Below are positions 26,663-35,580 of a DNA stretch of 64,000 bases, piece after piece. The DNA is from Kribbella caucasensis (GTDB lineage: Bacteria > Actinomycetota > Actinomycetes > Propionibacteriales > Kribbellaceae), in NCBI RefSeq assembly GCF_004361855.1, contig NZ_SNWQ01000002.1, positions 372,001 through 436,000 of the forward strand, read 5' to 3'. Positions within the stretch are counted from its first letter, which is position 1; each line of letters begins with the position of its first letter. A program made the position numbers and the translations under genes. A model generated the notes under the pieces. It had not been told where the DNA came from and made no database searches. It was given only the letters and a program-made list of their open reading frames with translations.

Positions 26663-27469
26663 GTGAACCTTCGAGATCCTGCTGTCCCGGACTCGTACAC
26701 CCCGATCGTACGACGGCTGCTCACCGGCGAGTTCGACGAGGGACCGGGGTACGCGACGTACCGGCGTCGTGGCACCACCGACTGGCTCCTGGTCCAGACC
26801 CTCGGTGGTCGCGGGCACTTCAGCGCGGTGATGGCGGACCCAGGCACGATCACGCTGGTCCGACCGGGCACGCCGCACGACTACGGCGTCGAGGAGGAGC
26901 TGCGGCACTGGCATTTCCTCTTCGCACACTTCCACCCCAAGCCCGACTGGCTGCCGTTGCTGGACTGGCCGGAGGTTGCCCCCGGCATCGTTCAGCTCCG
27001 GCCCGGCGTACCGGCCGCCGAGCGGATCGCGGACCATCTGCGCGAGGCGGTCCGGCATCAACTCAGTGTGCTGCCACAGGGTGAGCTGCTCAGCGTCAAC
27101 AGCCTGGAGGCGGCGCTGCTCTGGTGCGACACCCAGAATCCGAAGGCGATCCGGATCGACGACCGGCTGCTCCGTGCGATCGAGCTGATCGACCACGATC
27201 TGAAGGCGACCCTGGACGTGCCGCGGCTGGCCCGGGCGGTCAACCTGTCGGTCTCCCGGTTCGCCCACCTGTTCCGCGAGCAACTCGGGGTCGGCCCGCA
27301 GCAGTTCGTCGAACGCCGCCGGCTGGACGCCGCCTGCCGATTGCTCGAGCTCACCACCCGGCCGGTCGCCTCGGTCGCCGCCGAGGTCGGCTACCCGGAT
27401 CCGCTCTACTTCTCCACCCGATTCCGCCGCCACACCGGCACCAGCCCCACGGCGTACCGGAACCGCTGA
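26663..27469 (+). CDS. AraC-family transcriptional regulator
   Basis: A 268-residue regulator with an N-terminal cupin-type sensor (PGTITLVRPGTPHDYGVEEE) and a C-terminal double helix-turn-helix (about 180-268: LDVPRLARAVNLSVSRFAHL, FREQLGVGPQQFVERRRLDA, VASVAAEVGYPDPLYFSTRF). It is divergent from the dioxygenase gene and is followed after 17 nt by an amino-acid importer, either of which may be its target. The GTG start follows TACCGT by 8 nt, fitting leaderless expression. Confidence 0.88.
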   Translation: MNLRDPAVPDSYTPIVRRLLTGEFDEGPGYATYRRRGTTDWLLVQTLGGRGHFSAVMADPGTITLVRPGTPHDYGVEEELRHWHFLFAHFHPKPDWLPLLDWPEVAPGIVQLRPGVPAAERIADHLREAVRHQLSVLPQGELLSVNSLEAALLWCDTQNPKAIRIDDRLLRAIELIDHDLKATLDVPRLARAVNLSVSRFAHLFREQLGVGPQQFVERRRLDAACRLLELTTRPVASVAAEVGYPDPLYFSTRFRRHTGTSPTAYRNR

Positions 27470-27486
27470 GCCTTACCCTTGCAGGC

Positions 27487-28341
27487 ATGAATCCTCGGTC
27501 TCTCGTGGCGCTGGCCACGTTCGCTGTTGTCGGTCTGGTCGGCTGCGCCCCGGAGAACCAGCCGACCGGTACGTCGTCCCCGTCCGGAGCCGATGCTTGC
27601 GGCAAGGACAAGCTGGCGTTGAAGGTGCCGGGGACGTTCTCGGCCGGCACCGACAAACCGGCGTACGAGCCGTGGTTCTCCGGCGACGACCCGAGCAACG
27701 GCAAGGGGTACGAGTCGGCGGTGACATACGCGGTGGCGGCCAAGCTCGGGTTCCAGCCGGGCGAGGTGAAGTGGCAGACCGTGCAGTTCAACACCGCGTT
27801 CGCACCGGGGACGAAGAAGTTCGACGTGGACGTGAACCAGATCTCGATCTCCGAGGACCGCCGGAAGGCCGTCGACTTCTCCACCGGGTACTACGACGTC
27901 CGGCAGACCGTGATCACCACGGCCGGCAGCAAGATCGCCACGGCGAAGTCGATCGCCGAACTGGCCGACGCCAAGCTCGGCGCCCAGGTCGGGACGACGA
28001 GCTACACGGCCCTCCGCGATGTGATCAAGCCGAAGCCGTCGCCGGCCGTGTTCGACACCAACGACCTGGCCGTGCAAGCCCTGAAGAACAAGCAGATCGA
28101 CGGCATCGTGGTCGACCTGCCGACCGCGTTCTACATGACCGCGGCGCAGCTCGACGCCGGCAAGATCGTCGGCCAGCTCCCGGCCGGCGCGCAGGCCGAG
28201 CAGTTCGGGTTTGTACTGGAGAAGGGCTCGGCGCTGACGGCGTGCATCTCGCAGGCGGTGGACGCGCTGAAGACCGACGGCACGCTGGCCAAGCTCCAGC
28301 AGCAGTACCTGACCGAGGAAGGCGCACCGGAGCTCTCGTGA
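27487..28341 (+). CDS. Amino-acid ABC transporter substrate-binding lipoprotein
   Basis: A 284-residue periplasmic-binding-fold lipoprotein (family 3, polar amino acids). The signal peptide ends in a lipobox, VVGLVGC, with lipidation at the Cys. The mature part shows FDVDVNQISISEDRRKAVDF, STGYYDVRQTVI and LGAQVGTTSYTAL, all typical of this class. It binds solute outside the cell for the permease and ATPase that follow with 4-nt overlaps. TACCCT lies 7 nt before the ATG, so this operon may have its own leaderless transcript starting inside the gap after the AraC gene. Confidence 0.88.
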   Translation: MNPRSLVALATFAVVGLVGCAPENQPTGTSSPSGADACGKDKLALKVPGTFSAGTDKPAYEPWFSGDDPSNGKGYESAVTYAVAAKLGFQPGEVKWQTVQFNTAFAPGTKKFDVDVNQISISEDRRKAVDFSTGYYDVRQTVITTAGSKIATAKSIAELADAKLGAQVGTTSYTALRDVIKPKPSPAVFDTNDLAVQALKNKQIDGIVVDLPTAFYMTAAQLDAGKIVGQLPAGAQAEQFGFVLEKGSALTACISQAVDALKTDGTLAKLQQQYLTEEGAPELS

Positions 28342-29189
28342 GCGACTGGCAACCCTCGGCGCTGCAGGTCGAGCGGCTCGCGTACCGGCGGCGACGGACG
28401 ATCCGGTCCGGCCTGATCGCCGGGATCAGCACGGTGCTGCTGGTCGCGCTGGCCGTTGCCGGGATCGGGTCGACGCCGGGCTGGCCGCGGGTGCGGGAGA
28501 CGTTCTTCGACCTAGACCGGGGTTGGGAGGCGCTGCCGACCGTCGCTCAGGGGTTGTGGCTGAACATCCGGGTGATGCTGGTCTGCGCGGTCCTGATCGT
28601 GATCCTCGGGATGACGCTGGCGATCATGCGGACGCTGCGGGGTCCGGTGTTCTTCCCGCTGCGGATGTTCGCCGCCGCCTACACCGATGTGTTCCGCGGG
28701 TTGCCGTTGCTGCTGGTGATCTTCCTGCTCGGCTTCGGCGTACCGGCTCTGCAACTGCGCGGTCTGCCGAACGAGGCCGTCATCTGGGGTGGCGCCGCGC
28801 TGGTCCTCACCTACTCGTCGTACGTCGCGGAGGTCTTCCGGGCCGGCATCGAGTCGGTGCACCCGTCGCAACGGGCCGCGGCGCGCTCCCTGGGGTTGTC
28901 GCACCGGCAGACGCTGCGGTTCGTCGTACTGCCGCAGGCCGTCCGACGCGTGATGCCGCCGTTGCTCAACGACTTCGTCTCACTGCAGAAGGACTCCGGG
29001 TTGATCGCGGTGCTCGGCGTGATCGACGCGATCCGGGCCGCGCAACTGGAGACGGCCGAGGACTTCAACTTCACCCCGTACGTCGTGGCCGGGCTGCTGT
29101 TCGTCGCGTTGACGATCCCGTTGACCCGGCTGACGGATTGGGTGGCGCGACGACAAGGCTGGTACGGCGGGGGAGGTGGTCCGGTATGA
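28338..29189 (+). CDS. Amino-acid ABC transporter permease
   Basis: A 283-residue integral membrane protein of the HisM/GlnP class. A cytoplasmic N terminus and first helix (RSGLIAGISTVLLVALAVAG) precede about five more helices. The EAA loop for contact with the ATPase reads GIESVHPSQRAAARSLGLSH. The GTG start overlaps the lipoprotein stop. Only one permease gene is present, so the channel is presumably a homodimer. Confidence 0.88.
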   Translation: MSDWQPSALQVERLAYRRRRTIRSGLIAGISTVLLVALAVAGIGSTPGWPRVRETFFDLDRGWEALPTVAQGLWLNIRVMLVCAVLIVILGMTLAIMRTLRGPVFFPLRMFAAAYTDVFRGLPLLLVIFLLGFGVPALQLRGLPNEAVIWGGAALVLTYSSYVAEVFRAGIESVHPSQRAAARSLGLSHRQTLRFVVLPQAVRRVMPPLLNDFVSLQKDSGLIAVLGVIDAIRAAQLETAEDFNFTPYVVAGLLFVALTIPLTRLTDWVARRQGWYGGGGGPV

Positions 29190-29929
29190 GCCTGTTGTCC
29201 ATCCGCGGCGTGCGGAAGACGTTCGGGGCCAACGTGGTGCTCGACGGGTTCGACCTGGACGTCGAGCAGGGCGAGTGCGTCGTACTGATCGGCGCGTCCG
29301 GCTCGGGCAAGTCGACGTTGCTCCGCTGCGTCAACCTGCTGGAGACGGTCGACGACGGCGTGATCGAGCTCGACGGCACCGACATCACCGATCCACGCGC
29401 CGATGCCGACCGGATCCGCTCGGGGATCGGCATCGTCTTCCAGTCCTACAACCTGTTCCCGCACCTCACCGTGCTCGACAACGTCACGCTCGCCCCTATC
29501 CGCGTCCATGGCGTACGCCGTGACGTCGCGCGGGCGCAAGCCCTGGAGATGCTGGACCGGGTCGGACTGGTCGAGAAGGCCGGCGCGAAACCGGACGAGC
29601 TGTCCGGCGGTCAGCAGCAGCGGGCCGCGATCGCCCGGGCGCTGGTGAACTCGCCGAAGCTGATGCTGCTCGACGAGGTCACCTCGGCCCTGGACCCCGA
29701 GCTGGTCGGCGAGGTCCTCGACCTGCTCCGCGAGCTCAAGGCGGACGGCATCACGATGCTGATCTGCACCCACGAGATGAGCTTCGCCCGCGAGGTCGCC
29801 GACAAGGTCTGCTTCCTCCACCACGGCCGCCCGCTCGAGGTCGGCCCACCCGGCCAGGTCCTCGCCGACCCGAAGGAACCCCGCACCCGCGAGTTCCTCA
29901 GCCGAATCATCAAATCCGGCCGCCTCTAA
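29186..29929 (+). CDS. Amino-acid ABC transporter ATP-binding protein
   Basis: A 247-residue ABC ATPase of the GlnQ class: Walker A GASGSGKST, Q-loop FQSYNLFPHL, signature LSGGQQQR, Walker B LMLLDEVTSALD and switch His in CTHEMSF. In Walker B the usual DEPTSALD reads DEVTSALD, a conservative change common in this subfamily. The ATG overlaps the permease stop, and the gene's own stop overlaps the convergent YCII gene by 4 nt. It completes a three-gene importer. Confidence 0.92.
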   Translation: MSLLSIRGVRKTFGANVVLDGFDLDVEQGECVVLIGASGSGKSTLLRCVNLLETVDDGVIELDGTDITDPRADADRIRSGIGIVFQSYNLFPHLTVLDNVTLAPIRVHGVRRDVARAQALEMLDRVGLVEKAGAKPDELSGGQQQRAAIARALVNSPKLMLLDEVTSALDPELVGEVLDLLRELKADGITMLICTHEMSFAREVADKVCFLHHGRPLEVGPPGQVLADPKEPRTREFLSRIIKSGRL

Positions 29930-30342
29930 CCGAGGGGGTTGAGTTCTTCGAAGTCGGCTGGTCCCATGACTCGGCGTACGCCGATCGGCTGCTGCAGCGG
30001 GACGCCGCCGGGGCCGGGGACCTGCGAGACGAGAGCGGCGATCTCGATCGCGCGCTCCTCGGACTCGACGTCGACGATCTGGTAGCCGGCCAGCAGTTCC
30101 TTGGACTCCGGGAACGGGCCGTCGGTCACCACCGGGGCGGAGACGCCGTCGGCGGTGACCTTCTTCGCCTGGTCGGGCCTGGTCAGCGACTCGCCGCCGA
30201 TCAGCTCACCGCTCGCCCTCAGTCGCTCGTTGAGCTCACGGTAGTAGTCCATGTGCGCCTTGATTTCCTCCGGCGACCACTCGAGCATCGGCATGTCGAT
30301 CACACCGGGGCTGTAGTCCACCGTCAGCAGGAACTTCGTCAT
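29926..30342 (-). CDS. YCII-related (DGPF) domain protein
   Basis: A 138-residue single-domain protein of the YCII/DGPF family: MTKFLLTVDYSPG at the start, the name-giving VTDGPFPESKELLAGYQIVD, and the helix EERAIEIAALVSQVPG. The fold is a ferredoxin-like dimer. Family members often sit beside ECF41-type sigma factors, but none is adjacent here. GGAG lies 8 nt before the ATG. The function is unknown. Confidence 0.82.
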   Translation of the reverse strand: MTKFLLTVDYSPGVIDMPMLEWSPEEIKAHMDYYRELNERLRASGELIGGESLTRPDQAKKVTADGVSAPVVTDGPFPESKELLAGYQIVDVESEERAIEIAALVSQVPGPGGVPLQQPIGVRRVMGPADFEELNPLG

Positions 30343-30421
30343 CTCTGGCTCCAATCCGCTCGCGCCCAGTTTGGCGCATTCACCACGGAGACGAAGCCGG
30401 CGGCGCGCTCTCGACATCCAG

Positions 30422-31927
30422 TCAGAACGTGACCAGCGGATCTCCCACGAAGTCGGCGATGAAGTTGATGAAGAAGAACCCGAAGAACAGGAAGTTCAGC
30501 ACCAGGATCACGTAGTGCCACCAGTGCGGACGCGCCGGCCTGGGCAGTTTGCTGTTCAGGTACATCAGCAGGAACGGATAGATCAGCGCGCCCAGGTTCG
30601 ACATGTTCGCGGACCACTGGACCAGGCCGACCGGCAGCGCCAGGTGGATGATGACCGAGATCACCACCAGCAGCACGAGCATGAACGGGTAGTAGAACTT
30701 CCGCGGGTCGCCCTCGATCCGTGCCCGCAGTCTGGAACTGCTCGCGTGGGAGGCGTCAGTGGTGACCCGGACCATCGCCTCGAAGATGCCGAGCTGGGTG
30801 CTGAACAGGATCAGGACGCCCATCAGCAGCGCGATGTAGAAGATGAAGCTGCCGTACTCGCCCTTCAGCACGTCGGCGACGAACGTCGGCACGTTGGCCT
30901 GCGTCGGCGTATCGCCGCTGATCTCCACGGCGCGCGTCATCAGGATGGTCGGCAGCAGCATGCCGAGCATCGCGCCGACGAAGAAGACACCCCACATGTC
31001 GGTCAGCAGCAACCGGTACCACCGTCGCCACAAGCCGCGGTTCTTCTCGTCGTCCGGGAAGGTGACACCACTGGCGAGCAACTGCTTCCGCTCACCGCGC
31101 ATACCGGCCAGATAACCTGCCCGGTGGCCCATTCCGTAGCCCTTGTCACGGTAGTGGCCCATCACGTACCAGTTCAGGCCCGAGGCGAGCGCGGTGAAGC
31201 CGGCCAGCGCGCCCAGCTGGGTCGCCGAGATCCCGTCCGGCGGCGCCGCCGGAGTGAAGAAGCCGCTGATGCCGTCCCACCAGATCCGGCCGGGGACGAT
31301 CACGATGTCGATGATCAGCAGGCCGACCAGGATCGAGACGACCATCACCCAGTTCGCCAGCTCCAGCGCACGGCTGATCCGCCGGGCGGCCGCGGTGATG
31401 GCGAACACCAGCACGAGCAACAGGATCGCGTAGATCCTCGGTTCCTCGGCGTCACCGGAACCAGCGACCCGGCCGTGGACCAGCGCATAGACCCCTTGCC
31501 CGGCCGACGCCGCCCAGCCGCCGGCGATGAACGCGAAGATGATCAGGAAGACCGACGCCGGGACCCAGAAGAACCAGCCCGGCGGCACCCGTCCCCAGCC
31601 GACGACCGGTACCTCGCCGGTGGCCACGACGTACCGGGCGCACTCGACGTTGTAGAACGTCTGCAGCAGCGCGGACACGGTGATGATCCAGCCGACGCCG
31701 ACGAACCCGTACTGACCCACGTTGAGCGGGCCGAGCAGCCATTCGCCACTGCCGATGGAGATCCCGAGTGCGATCAGGCTCGGGCCGATCGCGAACTGGA
31801 TCAGTTCGCGCGGGCCGATCCGTCTGACCTTGAAGACTTCCTCGGGGGTCGGCAGGTCCTGGACCGCCAGGTCCGGACGGCTGACACCGAGAGGGTACGT
31901 GTTCTCCGACTGCACGATATCGGCCAT
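30422..31927 (-). CDS. Divergent Nramp-related transporter
   Basis: A 501-residue polytopic protein (about 11 helices) of the Nramp/APC fold. TM1 reads FAIGPSLIALGISIGSGEWL: residues 58-63 hold IGSGEW where Nramp metal transporters have the metal-binding DPGN. The TM6 region (GLNWYVMGHYRDKGYGMGH) lacks the MPHN/MPH motif. It is therefore unlikely to move Mn2+ or Fe2+ in the usual way and may carry another solute. AGGAG supports the ATG at 31927. The gene stands alone between a YCII gene and a two-component system. Confidence 0.75.
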   Translation of the reverse strand: MADIVQSENTYPLGVSRPDLAVQDLPTPEEVFKVRRIGPRELIQFAIGPSLIALGISIGSGEWLLGPLNVGQYGFVGVGWIITVSALLQTFYNVECARYVVATGEVPVVGWGRVPPGWFFWVPASVFLIIFAFIAGGWAASAGQGVYALVHGRVAGSGDAEEPRIYAILLLVLVFAITAAARRISRALELANWVMVVSILVGLLIIDIVIVPGRIWWDGISGFFTPAAPPDGISATQLGALAGFTALASGLNWYVMGHYRDKGYGMGHRAGYLAGMRGERKQLLASGVTFPDDEKNRGLWRRWYRLLLTDMWGVFFVGAMLGMLLPTILMTRAVEISGDTPTQANVPTFVADVLKGEYGSFIFYIALLMGVLILFSTQLGIFEAMVRVTTDASHASSSRLRARIEGDPRKFYYPFMLVLLVVISVIIHLALPVGLVQWSANMSNLGALIYPFLLMYLNSKLPRPARPHWWHYVILVLNFLFFGFFFINFIADFVGDPLVTF

Positions 31928-32023
31928 CTGACTCTCCTCTGGCCAAGCGAGACCGGGCGTGAACCGCCGTGCACCTGACCCGATGGTCACGCGCGGTCAC
32001 GGCCTTGGCAAGGCCTCGCGGGG

Positions 32024-32671
32024 TCAGCGAGAGGAGAGGTAGGTGAGCACCGCCATCACCCGGCGGTTGTCGTCCTCCGACGGCGGCAGATCGAGCTTCG
32101 CGAAGATGTTGTTGGTGTGCTTGGAGACCGCCTTCTCGGTGACGAACAGGCGGCCGGCGATGGCGGCGTTCGAACGGCCCTCGGCCATCAGCCCGAGTAC
32201 TTCGGCCTCGCGGGGCGTCAGCCGCTGGATCGGTTCGTCCCGGGTGTTGCGGGCCAGCAGCTGACCGATCACGTCCGGGTCCATCGCGGTGCCGCCGGCC
32301 GCGACCCGGCGTACCGAGTCGAGGAACTCGGCCACGTTCGACACCCGGTCCTTGAGCAGATAGCCGACCGCGCCTCCGCCGCCGGTGAGGAGCTCGCGAG
32401 CGTACAGCTGTTCGACGTACTGCGAAAGCACCAGGACCGGCAGCCCCGGGACCTTCTGACGGGCCTCGATCGCGGCCTTCAGACCCTCGTCGGTGAAGGT
32501 CGGGGGCAGCCGGACGTCGACGACGGCCACATCCGGCCGGTGCTCGACGAGCGCGGGCACCAGCCGGGGGCCGTTGTCGACGGCTTCGACGACCTCGAAA
32601 TCGTGGGCTTCCAGCAGCCGGATCAGGCCGTCCCGGAGGAGGGCGTGGTCTTCAGCGATGACGACTCGCAA
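32024..32671 (-). CDS. NarL/LuxR-type response regulator
   Basis: A 215-residue two-domain regulator. The receiver domain has the acidic pair in IAEDH, the phospho-acceptor Asp52 in VAVVDVRLPP and Lys in YLLKDRV. The LuxR helix-turn-helix (about 148-208) reads LTPREAEVLGLMAEGRSNAA and VTEKAVSKHTNNIF. The start is TTG with GGAG 5 nt upstream, and it lies inside the 3' end of the kinase gene (49-nt overlap), so the two are coupled. Confidence 0.92.
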   Translation of the reverse strand: MRVVIAEDHALLRDGLIRLLEAHDFEVVEAVDNGPRLVPALVEHRPDVAVVDVRLPPTFTDEGLKAAIEARQKVPGLPVLVLSQYVEQLYARELLTGGGGAVGYLLKDRVSNVAEFLDSVRRVAAGGTAMDPDVIGQLLARNTRDEPIQRLTPREAEVLGLMAEGRSNAAIAGRLFVTEKAVSKHTNNIFAKLDLPPSEDDNRRVMAVLTYLSSR

Positions 32672-33927
32672 GGCAACTCCATGATCACGGTGGTCGGTCC
32701 GCCGGTCGGGCTGACCACCGTCAACGTACCGTCGAATGCGGCCAGTCGCCGCTCGATACCGTACAGCCCGCCACCGGGTTTCACCTCGGCGCCGCCGACG
32801 CCGTCGTCACCGACCAGGATGTGGAGTTTCTCCTGCTCGTGGGTGATCTGGACCCACGCGTTCGTCGCGGCCGCGTACTTCACCGCGTTCGCCAGCGCCT
32901 CGGCGACCGCGAAGTACGCCGCGGACTCCACCGGCGCGGGCGGCCGGCCCGGTACGTCGAAGGTGACGTCGACCTTGAACGGGCAGCTCATCGCCAGTGC
33001 CTTGACCGCGCCCTCCAGCCCTCGATCGGCGAGCACGGGCGGGTGGATGCCACGAACCAGGTCGCGCAGCTCCGACAACGCCGTACTGGCTGATTCGCGG
33101 GCCTCGGTCAGCAGCGCGGCGGCCTGGGCCGGGTCGCGGGTGACCATCTCCTCGGCCATCCCCAGGTTCATGCTGAGCGCGGCCAGCCGGGCCTGGGCGC
33201 CGTCGTGCAGGTCGCGTTCGATCCGGCGCAGCTCAGCCGCCTGGGTGTCGACCGTCTCGGCCCGGGACTCGGCGAGCTCGCGGACCCGGATCGCCAACTG
33301 GGCGCTCTCGGTCGGGCCGAGCAGCGACTTGGCCAGGTAGGCGTTCGCCTTCAGCAACCGCTCACCGGACGCGGACCAGATCAGGAACGCGAACAGCCCG
33401 AGCGGAACCATCAGGAAGGCGGTCGCCACGTTGAGCTTGAACAGCCCGCCGAACGGCTGGTCGAACACGCCGTCCGGCGTCACCCAGACCAGGAACGGGT
33501 AGATCAGGTAGAACAGCGAGGCCAGGAACAGCACGGCCGACAGCAGGTTCAGGGTGAAACCGATCACAGCGTTGACCAGCAGCCAGGCGATGTCACGCCA
33601 GGTGGCGGGGTCGGCGAGCGTGGTCCGCAGCCACATCAGCACGCCTGGCATCGGCGGCTTGCGATAAGGCTTGGGAATCCGTACGCCGAGAACGCTGGAC
33701 ATGATCATCCGGTGCCCGTTCGCGAACCAGCGGGTGCAGGGCACGAAGACCAGCAGCATCGGGATCCCGACCCAGACCGCGATGAGTGGCACCGCGACCA
33801 CGTTCAGGACGAAGAAGGCGATGCCGAGCTCCGCCAGGATCGCCAGCCCGAGCGCTACGAAGGGTTGCGCGAGCCGTGGGAACCGCATCGGCGGCACCGC
33901 CGGCGCGGTGGTCTGGATGGTCGTCAT
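32623..33927 (-). CDS. Membrane sensor histidine kinase with an actinobacterial Sensor domain
   Basis: A 434-residue HisKA_3-type kinase. Residues 20-190 contain four or more membrane helices with short loops, the layout of the putative Sensor domain found in actinobacterial kinases. A coiled linker leads to the H-box ELRRIERDLHDGAQARL with His241 as phospho-acceptor. The HATPase domain shows ALANAVKYA (N box) and VGDDGVGGAE and GLYGIERR (G boxes). GGGAGAAG precedes the ATG at 33927. It should phosphorylate the regulator encoded by the overlapping gene. The signal is probably sensed in or at the membrane. Confidence 0.9.
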   Translation of the reverse strand: MTTIQTTAPAVPPMRFPRLAQPFVALGLAILAELGIAFFVLNVVAVPLIAVWVGIPMLLVFVPCTRWFANGHRMIMSSVLGVRIPKPYRKPPMPGVLMWLRTTLADPATWRDIAWLLVNAVIGFTLNLLSAVLFLASLFYLIYPFLVWVTPDGVFDQPFGGLFKLNVATAFLMVPLGLFAFLIWSASGERLLKANAYLAKSLLGPTESAQLAIRVRELAESRAETVDTQAAELRRIERDLHDGAQARLAALSMNLGMAEEMVTRDPAQAAALLTEARESASTALSELRDLVRGIHPPVLADRGLEGAVKALAMSCPFKVDVTFDVPGRPPAPVESAAYFAVAEALANAVKYAAATNAWVQITHEQEKLHILVGDDGVGGAEVKPGGGLYGIERRLAAFDGTLTVVSPTGGPTTVIMELPCESSSLKTTPSSGTA

Positions 33928-34161
33928 CGTGTCTTCTCCCGTGTGGTAGGCCCAGGGGGCGGCCCCGCAGTTCCCATCATGACTGAGGGTGCGGTCCGGC
34001 TCAGTGGTGCTAGACCCACCGTCACCAGGCGGATAAGTCCCCCAGGATCCGGGTGATACCACTCATGTGCTCGACCGCTGGGCCGACGAGGGTGGATCTT
34101 GTACGCTGGCCGCGGCTGTACGCCTAGGCCTCTCCCCACCGCTCCCGAGATGAGGACCTTG

Positions 34162-35205
34162 ATGGCACAGCCACTTGCGTTTGCCCCTACCCGCCGCCGG
34201 ACCGCCAAGGGCAGTGACTTCGCCCCACTGCTGCGCGAGGTCAAGGAAGCGGGCCTGCTGGAACGCCGGACCGCCTCGTACGTGATCGCGATCGCACTGA
34301 ACGTGACGCTGGTCGCGGCGACCTGGGCCGGGGTGATCCTGCTGGGCAACTCGTGGCTGCAGCTGTTGCTGGCGATCCCGCTCGCCGTCCTGACCACGCG
34401 GGCCGCGTTCTTCGGTCACGACGCAGGGCACCAGCAGATCGGCAGCTCGCGGAAGCTGCACGACCTGATCGGCAGGCTGCACGGCAACCTGCTGTGCGGG
34501 ATGAGCTACGGCTGGTGGAACGACAAGCACAACCGCCACCACGCGAACCCGAACCACACCGACAAGGACCCGGACGTCGGCGAGGGCGTCCTCGTCTGGA
34601 CGCTGGAGCAGGCGGAGGGCCGCACCGGTCTGTACGGCTGGCTGACGAGGCACCAGGCGAAGATCTTCTTCCCGCTGCTCACCCTGGAGGGCCTCAACCT
34701 CAAGGTGTCGAGCATCTCGTTCCTGATCGGCCGTTTCAAGCGTCCTGAGGCCCGGCTGGAGCTGGGGCTGATCGCCGCCCACCTGACCCTGTACTTCGGT
34801 GCCCTGTTCCTCATCATGTCGCCGGGTAAGGCGATCGCCTTCGCCGCGCTGCACCACGCGCTGTTCGGTCTGCACCTCGGCAGCGTGTTCGCGCCGAACC
34901 ACAAGGGCATGGAGATGCCCGATGACGACAGCGACTGGGGTCACCTGGAGAAGCAGGTGCTCACCTCGCGCAACGTGAACGGCGGCCTGGTCACCGACTG
35001 GATGATGGGCGGTCTCAACTACCAGATCGAGCACCACCTGTTCCCGAGCATGCCGCGCGCCAACCTGCGATTCGCGGTCCCGATCGTCCAGGGGTACTGC
35101 GAGCGGATCGGCATGCCGTACCTGAGCACCGGGCTGATCGAGTCCTACCGGATGGGCCTCGGCCACATGCACGACGTCGGCGAGGACCTCCGCGAACAGC
35201 GCTGA
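34162..35205 (+). CDS. Membrane fatty acid desaturase
   Basis: A 347-residue integral membrane di-iron desaturase (DesA3/delta-6-like class). The three His boxes are HDAGH (86-90), HNRHH (123-127) and QIEHH (288-292); Gln in the third box is usual for front-end desaturases. Hydrophobic spans lie at about 40-80 and 200-245. GAGG lies 6 nt before the ATG at 34162. It should introduce a double bond into acyl chains using ferredoxin or an electron donor such as the reductase encoded at 20604, though no link is shown. The adjacent membrane-sensing two-component system is a plausible but unproven regulator. Confidence 0.9.
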   Translation: MAQPLAFAPTRRRTAKGSDFAPLLREVKEAGLLERRTASYVIAIALNVTLVAATWAGVILLGNSWLQLLLAIPLAVLTTRAAFFGHDAGHQQIGSSRKLHDLIGRLHGNLLCGMSYGWWNDKHNRHHANPNHTDKDPDVGEGVLVWTLEQAEGRTGLYGWLTRHQAKIFFPLLTLEGLNLKVSSISFLIGRFKRPEARLELGLIAAHLTLYFGALFLIMSPGKAIAFAALHHALFGLHLGSVFAPNHKGMEMPDDDSDWGHLEKQVLTSRNVNGGLVTDWMMGGLNYQIEHHLFPSMPRANLRFAVPIVQGYCERIGMPYLSTGLIESYRMGLGHMHDVGEDLREQR

Positions 35206-35266
35206 CCTGGTCTGCGGCGTACGCGGTCGCCCGGCGGATTTAGCCGGTCGATAGGCTCGGGGTGTC

Positions 35267-35566
35267 ATGTCACCCCGAAGGCGAAGGCCCTCCAAGCACA
35301 CGCGGCCGGTCAGCGACCGGCCGCTGCTCGGCGGTACCCAGGACCGGGAGAGCCGTTCCGACGGGGACTGGATCGTCCGGCGGGTCAGTGGATCGGCCGC
35401 CGGCAAGGCGTACCGGTGCCCGGGGTGCGACCAGCAGATCCTGCCGAACACGCCGCATGTGGTGGTCTGGCCGGAGAACCCGAGCCTGCTCGCGGTGATC
35501 GGCGGCGGCCAGTCGCTGGACGAACGGCGGCACTGGCACACCGCCTGCTGGCAACGCCGTCATTAG
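35267..35566 (+). CDS. Small zinc-ribbon-like basic protein
   Basis: A 99-residue protein with a disordered basic N terminus (MSPRRRRPSKHTRPVSDRP) and a compact C-terminal part carrying Cys51 and Cys54 (YRCPGCDQQI), His91 and Cys94 (HWHTACW). The CXXC...HXXC set would bind one zinc, as in HNH-like or ribbon folds; the catalytic residues of an HNH nuclease are not evident. TAGGCT lies 9 nt before the ATG. It is followed after 14 nt by an alpha/beta hydrolase, so cotranscription is likely. Similar actinobacterial proteins are often labelled ATP/GTP-binding, with no motif here to support that. Confidence 0.65.
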   Translation: MSPRRRRPSKHTRPVSDRPLLGGTQDRESRSDGDWIVRRVSGSAAGKAYRCPGCDQQILPNTPHVVVWPENPSLLAVIGGGQSLDERRHWHTACWQRRH

Positions 35567-35580
35567 TGGGAAGGCAACTG

